From the NCBI RefSeq assembly GCF_018388445.1, contig NZ_CP074405.1:3596001-3660000 (forward strand): DNA of 64,000 bases, in the 5' to 3' direction. Positions within the stretch are counted from its first letter, which is position 1. Every line of letters begins with the position of its first letter. The position numbers and the translations under genes were made by a program. The notes under the pieces were generated by a model. The model was not told the DNA's origin. It did no database searches and was given only the letters and a program-made list of their open reading frames with translations. The stretch is from Cellulomonas wangleii (GTDB lineage Bacteria > Actinomycetota > Actinomycetes > Actinomycetales > Cellulomonadaceae). Below, one piece after another: positions 60,809 to 64,000 of the stretch.

Positions 60809-61534
60809 ATGGACGACCACGCCGACGTCGTGCGCGCCGCGGCCGCGGCCACCACGGTCGGCGAGCTGGACCGCGTCGTCACGACCTGCCGGGCGTGCCC
60901 GCGGCTCGTCGCGTGGCGGGAGGCCGCCGCGGCGGACCCGCCCGCCCGGTTCCGGGGTCAGACGTACTGGGCCCGGCCGGTCCCGGGCTTCGGCGACGAG
61001 CACGCCGGGATCGCGCTGGTCGGCCTGGCCCCCGCCGCGGACGGCGGCAACCGCACCGGCCGGATGTTCACCGGGGACCGCTCGGGCGACTTCCTCGTCG
61101 CGTCGCTGCACCGCGTCGGGCTGGCGTCGCAGCCGACCTCGGTCTCCCGTGACGACGGGCTCGTGCTCACCGGCCTGCGGATGACCGCCCCCGTGCGGTG
61201 CGCGCCGCCGGCCAACGCCCCGACCCCGGACGAGCGGCGCACCTGCGGGCCGTGGCTCGCCCGCGAGATCGAGCTCGTCGCGCCGCGCGTCGCGGTGGTG
61301 CTGGGCGGGTTCGGCTGGAAGGCGCTGCTCACCACGCTGGCCGAGCAGGGCTGGGACGTCCCGCGCCCCCGCCCCGGCTTCGGCCACGGCACCGAGCTCA
61401 CGCTGCGCCGGGGTGACGCGCGGCTCGTCCTGCTCGGCTGCTTCCACGTGAGCCCGCACAACACGTTCACCGGCCGCCTGACCCCGGCGATGCTCGACGC
61501 GGTGCTGGAGCGCGCCAAGGACCTGGCCGGCTGA
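60809..61534 (+). CDS. udgB: Family 5 uracil-DNA glycosylase (UdgB)
   Basis: This 241-aa protein has motif A GLAPAADGGNRTGRMFTGDRSGDF and motif B CFHVSPHNTFTGRLT, as in family 5 glycosylases. Cysteines at CRACP, RCAPP and TCGPW are positioned for the 4Fe-4S cluster of families 4 and 5. It removes uracil and other deaminated bases from DNA, useful in a GC-rich genome. ATG 60809 is preferred to GTG 60800 because TACCGT (60796-60801) ends seven bases before it, a leaderless layout identical to vapB. Confidence 0.9.
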   Translation: MDDHADVVRAAAAATTVGELDRVVTTCRACPRLVAWREAAAADPPARFRGQTYWARPVPGFGDEHAGIALVGLAPAADGGNRTGRMFTGDRSGDFLVASLHRVGLASQPTSVSRDDGLVLTGLRMTAPVRCAPPANAPTPDERRTCGPWLAREIELVAPRVAVVLGGFGWKALLTTLAEQGWDVPRPRPGFGHGTELTLRRGDARLVLLGCFHVSPHNTFTGRLTPAMLDAVLERAKDLAG

Positions 61535-61596
61535 CCGCCGCCAGGGCGACGCGGCGCGGGGCAGCCGCCGGACGACGCCCGGCGGCCGGCACCCGC

Positions 61597-62247
61597 TCAC
61601 GCGGTGGCGACGGCCTCCGCGACCGGCGTGTCACCGGACACGAGCTCCCACTGCCGGCCGATGCTCGCGTCGTCCGCCAGCACGGCCGCGACGACGGCCG
61701 CGACGTCCGCGCGCGGGACCTCGCCACGCGGCACGCTGTCACCGAGCCGTACGCGTCCGGTGCCGGGCTCGTCGGTCAGACCGCCGGGCCGCAGGATCGT
61801 CCAGTCCAGGCCGGAGTCGCGCAGCGCCTCGTCGGCGTCGCGCTTGGCCACCACGTACGCCGCCCACACGGCCTGCATCTCGTCGGTGATCGGCTCGTCG
61901 ACACCGATCGCGGACACCTGCACGAAGCGTCGCACGCCCGCACGGCGGGCACCGTCCTGCGACTTCAGGGACCCCTCGAGGTCGACGGTCCGCTTGCGGT
62001 CCGCGCGCCCGTCCGGGCCGGCACCGGCCGCGAACACCACGGCGTCGGCGCCGCTCAGCACGCCCGCGAAGTCGTCCGCGTCGGCCGACTCGATGTCCAG
62101 CAGCGCGGGCTGCGCGCCCAGCGCGGCCAGCTCGTCCGCGTGCTCCGGACGGCGCACCAGGGGGACGACGTCGTCGCCGCGGGCGATCAGCAGCGGTGCC
62201 AGCAGGCGTGCCACCTTGCCGTGGCCGCCCACGACGACGACGCGCAT
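61597..62247 (-). CDS. NAD(P)-binding atypical SDR (SDR_a5-like)
   Basis: This 216-aa protein has the dinucleotide-binding VVVVGGHGKVARLLAPLL, DAVVFAAGAG and the late WTILRPGGLTDE motif of NmrA/YwnB-like atypical SDRs. These act as redox sensors or small reductases. Its ATG shares one base with the stop of the upstream SDR gene (TGATG), so the two form a coupled pair. Confidence 0.87.
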   Translation of the reverse strand: MRVVVVGGHGKVARLLAPLLIARGDDVVPLVRRPEHADELAALGAQPALLDIESADADDFAGVLSGADAVVFAAGAGPDGRADRKRTVDLEGSLKSQDGARRAGVRRFVQVSAIGVDEPITDEMQAVWAAYVVAKRDADEALRDSGLDWTILRPGGLTDEPGTGRVRLGDSVPRGEVPRADVAAVVAAVLADDASIGRQWELVSGDTPVAEAVATA

Positions 62248-63134
62248 CAGGACCGCCCGCCGGTCACCAGGATGCGGTCGCCGGTGACGTACGACGACTC
62301 CTGCGACGCGAGGAACACGTAGGCGGGCGCCAGCTCGGCCGGCTGCCCGGCGCGGCCCAGCGGGGTGTCGGACCCGAAGCTCTCCACCTTCTCCGCGTTC
62401 ATCGTCGCGGGGATCAGCGGGGTCCAGATGGGGCCGGGGCACACGGCGTTGACGCGGATGCCGTCCTCCGCGAGCTGCTGGGCCAGGCCCATCGTGAAGT
62501 TGTAGATCGCGGCCTTGGTGGACGCGTAGTCCAGCAGGCCGGGGCTGGGGTCGAACGCCTGGATCGACGAGGTGTTGATGATCGACGCCCCGGCGCCCAG
62601 GTGCGGCAGCGCGGCCTGGGTGATCCAGAACATCGCGTAGATGTTCGTCTTCAGCACGCGGTCCAGCTGCTCGGTGGTGATGTCCGCCAGCCCGGACTGC
62701 GCCATCTGGTAGGCGGCGTTGTTGACGAGCACGTCCAGCCCGCCGAGCTCCTGCGCGGCGCGGTCCGGCAGGGAGCGCGCGAGCGCCTCGTCACGGATGT
62801 CGCCGGGCAGCAGCAGGCCCTTGCGGCCGGCCTTCTCGATCCAGGAGAGCGTCACGCGGGCGTCCTCCTCCTCCTCGGGGAGGTAGGAGATCGCGACGTC
62901 GGCGCCCTCGCGGGCGAAGGCGATGGCCACGGCACGGCCGATGCCGGAGTCACCGCCGGTGATGAGCGCGCGACGCCCCTCCAGGCGTCCGGAGCCGCGG
63001 TACGACTCCTCGCCGTGGTCGGGCTCCTTGCGCATGTCCTCGGTCCGACCCGGGTGCTCGATCTGCTCGGCCGTCTGCGTGTCCGGGTCGGGGTGCTGGG
63101 TGGTCGGGTCCTGGGGTGTGGTCTGGTCAGCCAT
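62247..63134 (-). CDS. SDR-family oxidoreductase (general-stress type)
   Basis: This 295-aa classical SDR has a polar N-terminal extension of about 50 residues ([20 protein letters not shown]...). [14 protein letters not shown], the catalytic Ser in NTSSIQA, YASTKAA and [11 protein letters not shown] follow. It resembles YhdF/YghA-type enzymes often induced by general stress. It heads a two-gene unit with the atypical SDR gene. Confidence 0.9.
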   Translation of the reverse strand: MADQTTPQDPTTQHPDPDTQTAEQIEHPGRTEDMRKEPDHGEESYRGSGRLEGRRALITGGDSGIGRAVAIAFAREGADVAISYLPEEEEDARVTLSWIEKAGRKGLLLPGDIRDEALARSLPDRAAQELGGLDVLVNNAAYQMAQSGLADITTEQLDRVLKTNIYAMFWITQAALPHLGAGASIINTSSIQAFDPSPGLLDYASTKAAIYNFTMGLAQQLAEDGIRVNAVCPGPIWTPLIPATMNAEKVESFGSDTPLGRAGQPAELAPAYVFLASQESSYVTGDRILVTGGRS

Positions 63135-63208
63135 GCGTCCATGGTGGGGTGGACGGGCGGGACCGGCATCCGGAACGGCGGATGCGCTCGCGGGTCGGTG
63201 GGCGCGCC

Positions 63209-63244
63209 GACGGCGGCCGCCCGTGGAGGGGGTCGGCCGCCGTC
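63209..63244 (-). terminator. Terminator hairpin after the CBS-domain gene
   Basis: GACGGCGGCCG (63209-63219) and CGGCCGCCGTC (63234-63244) form an 11-bp stem with a 14-base loop, 26 bp beyond the CBS gene stop on the minus strand. Confidence 0.7.
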
Positions 63245-63270
63245 GTGACCGGCGCGGACGCCGGGTGCGC

Positions 63271-63687
63271 TCAGTCGTTCGCCGGCGCCTCGGAGATGTC
63301 CGCGAGCGCCGAGGTGGGGTCGAGCTCGGCGGCGAGGTCGCCGATGCTGAGGACCCCGACGGCCAGCCCGCCCTCGACCACCGGGACGCGCCGGACCGCC
63401 TGCTCGCGCATGATGCGCACGACGTCGCGCAGGTCGTCGTCCGGGGCGACGGTCAGCGGGTCGCCCGTCGCGATGCTGCCGACGGGGGCGTCGAGGCCGA
63501 GGCCCTCCGCCAGGCCGCGCACGACGAGGTCGCGGTCGGTGACGATGCCGACGACCGCGCCGTCCTGCGCCACCACGAGGGAGCCGATGTCCTGCGTGGC
63601 CATGGTCTGCGCGACCGCGTGCAGCGTGTCGGTGACCTCGACGACCGTGGGGTGGGGCGTCATGAGCTCGGAGACCGTGCGGGTCAT
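63271..63687 (-). CDS. Two-CBS-domain protein
   Basis: This 138-aa protein consists of two CBS modules ([43 protein letters not shown]; and [34 protein letters not shown]). Stand-alone CBS pairs bind adenine nucleotides and act as energy or stress sensors on partner proteins. GGAGG seven bases before ATG 63687 fixes the start. The acidic tail ([13 protein letters not shown]) is short. Its partner is unknown. Confidence 0.93.
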   Translation of the reverse strand: MTRTVSELMTPHPTVVEVTDTLHAVAQTMATQDIGSLVVAQDGAVVGIVTDRDLVVRGLAEGLGLDAPVGSIATGDPLTVAPDDDLRDVVRIMREQAVRRVPVVEGGLAVGVLSIGDLAAELDPTSALADISEAPAND

Positions 63688-63874
63688 GTGCGTCCTCCTG
63701 TGCTGGGGTGCGGCGACGCGAGGGCGACGCCGGGACACCACCGTCGGGGACGGTCCGCCCGTCCGCATCTCGAACGACCCGCTGCCGGGCCGCGCCGAGC
63801 GCCGGCGCAGGGCGGGGCGCGAACCGCGGGCGCAGGTCGGCCGGGGTGTCGGAGGTCGGCCGTAGCCTGCCGGT

Positions 63875-64000
63875 GTGATCCTGCTCGACGACGGCACCCT
63901 GACGTACTCCGCGGGCGACCTGACGGCGGCCGCGGCCTGCGAGTACGCGGTGCTCCGGTCGCTCGACGCCCACCTGGGCCGCGCTGCCGCGGTCACCCCC
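63875..64000 (+). CDS. TM0106-type RecB-like nuclease, N-terminal part (truncated by window edge)
   Basis: GTG 63875 opens a frame that runs to the window end (42 codons: MILLDDGTLTYSAGDLTAAA, then CEYAVLRSLDAHLGR). The pattern S-x-x-DL-x-A-x-x-CEYA-x-LR-x-LD matches the start of TM0106-family RecB-like putative nucleases of actinomycetes. TAGCCT (63863-63868) lies six bases upstream, so the mRNA is probably leaderless. The nuclease motifs lie outside the window. Confidence 0.6.
   Translation, partial: MILLDDGTLTYSAGDLTAAAACEYAVLRSLDAHLGRAAAVTP

Overview
The window is 64 kb of very GC-rich, densely packed chromosomal DNA. GTG starts, strong GC bias at third codon positions, TANNNT -10 elements, apparently leaderless genes, an IdeR/DtxR-type iron box, F420-type luciferase-like flavoproteins and an LAxTG (class E) sortase signal all point to an actinomycete. 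Gene content and style resemble Cellulomonas or a close relative; that placement is inference. I see no rRNA, tRNA, CRISPR array, insertion sequence or intact prophage.

Left part (1-21.8 kb): the tail of an APC permease, a CPA1 cation/proton antiporter, a UvrA-like ABC ATPase, a PAS-PAS-GAF-SpoIIE phosphatase, a two-module VOC dioxygenase-like gene behind a clear promoter/operator, a TetR/ohr divergent pair, and a Fur-family regulator divergent from a NiCoT nickel/cobalt permease. Next comes a complete, translationally coupled kdp potassium operon (an unnamed 27-aa membrane peptide, kdpF, A, B, C, D, E) with an OmpR-type direct repeat upstream. A BASS-family transporter, a small basic protein and a PolA-like 5'-3' exonuclease follow.

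Middle part (21.8-45 kb): a cell-wall-anchored FN3 protein with an LAATG signal, SDR and AKR oxidoreductases, a vapBC toxin-antitoxin pair and a TetR/MFS efflux pair. The VTC-DUF4956-CotH-TetR operon is probably linked to the cell surface. An iron block holds a small ORF with an ATP-grasp ligase, an IdeR-box-controlled siderophore-interacting reductase and an MbfA-like ferritin/VIT1 iron exporter. Then come a MalT-like LuxR regulator, a stand-alone phage-type domain, an F420-type oxidoreductase, a Gfo/Idh/MocA protein and a NarL-type two-component pair.

Right part (45-64 kb): a secreted three-repeat protein preceded by a 35-bp echo of its own coding sequence, an LLM flavoprotein coupled to a trehalose-synthase-like GH13 enzyme, an epimerase behind a 23-codon upstream ORF, an FKBP lipoprotein and an EF-G-like GTPase. 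An ABC ATPase-FtsX permease-S41 protease operon follows. The protease gene begins inside eight exact-length 24-bp repeats, each carrying its own ribosome binding site and in-frame GTG. The window closes with YciO, SLOG and family-5 uracil-DNA glycosylase genes, two NAD(P)-binding proteins, a CBS-domain protein and the start of a TM0106-type RecB-like nuclease.

The most unusual items are the 24-bp RBS/start-codon minisatellite, the VTC-DUF4956-CotH operon, the 27-aa kdp peptide, the possible peptide/ATP-grasp pair and the 35-bp sequence echo.
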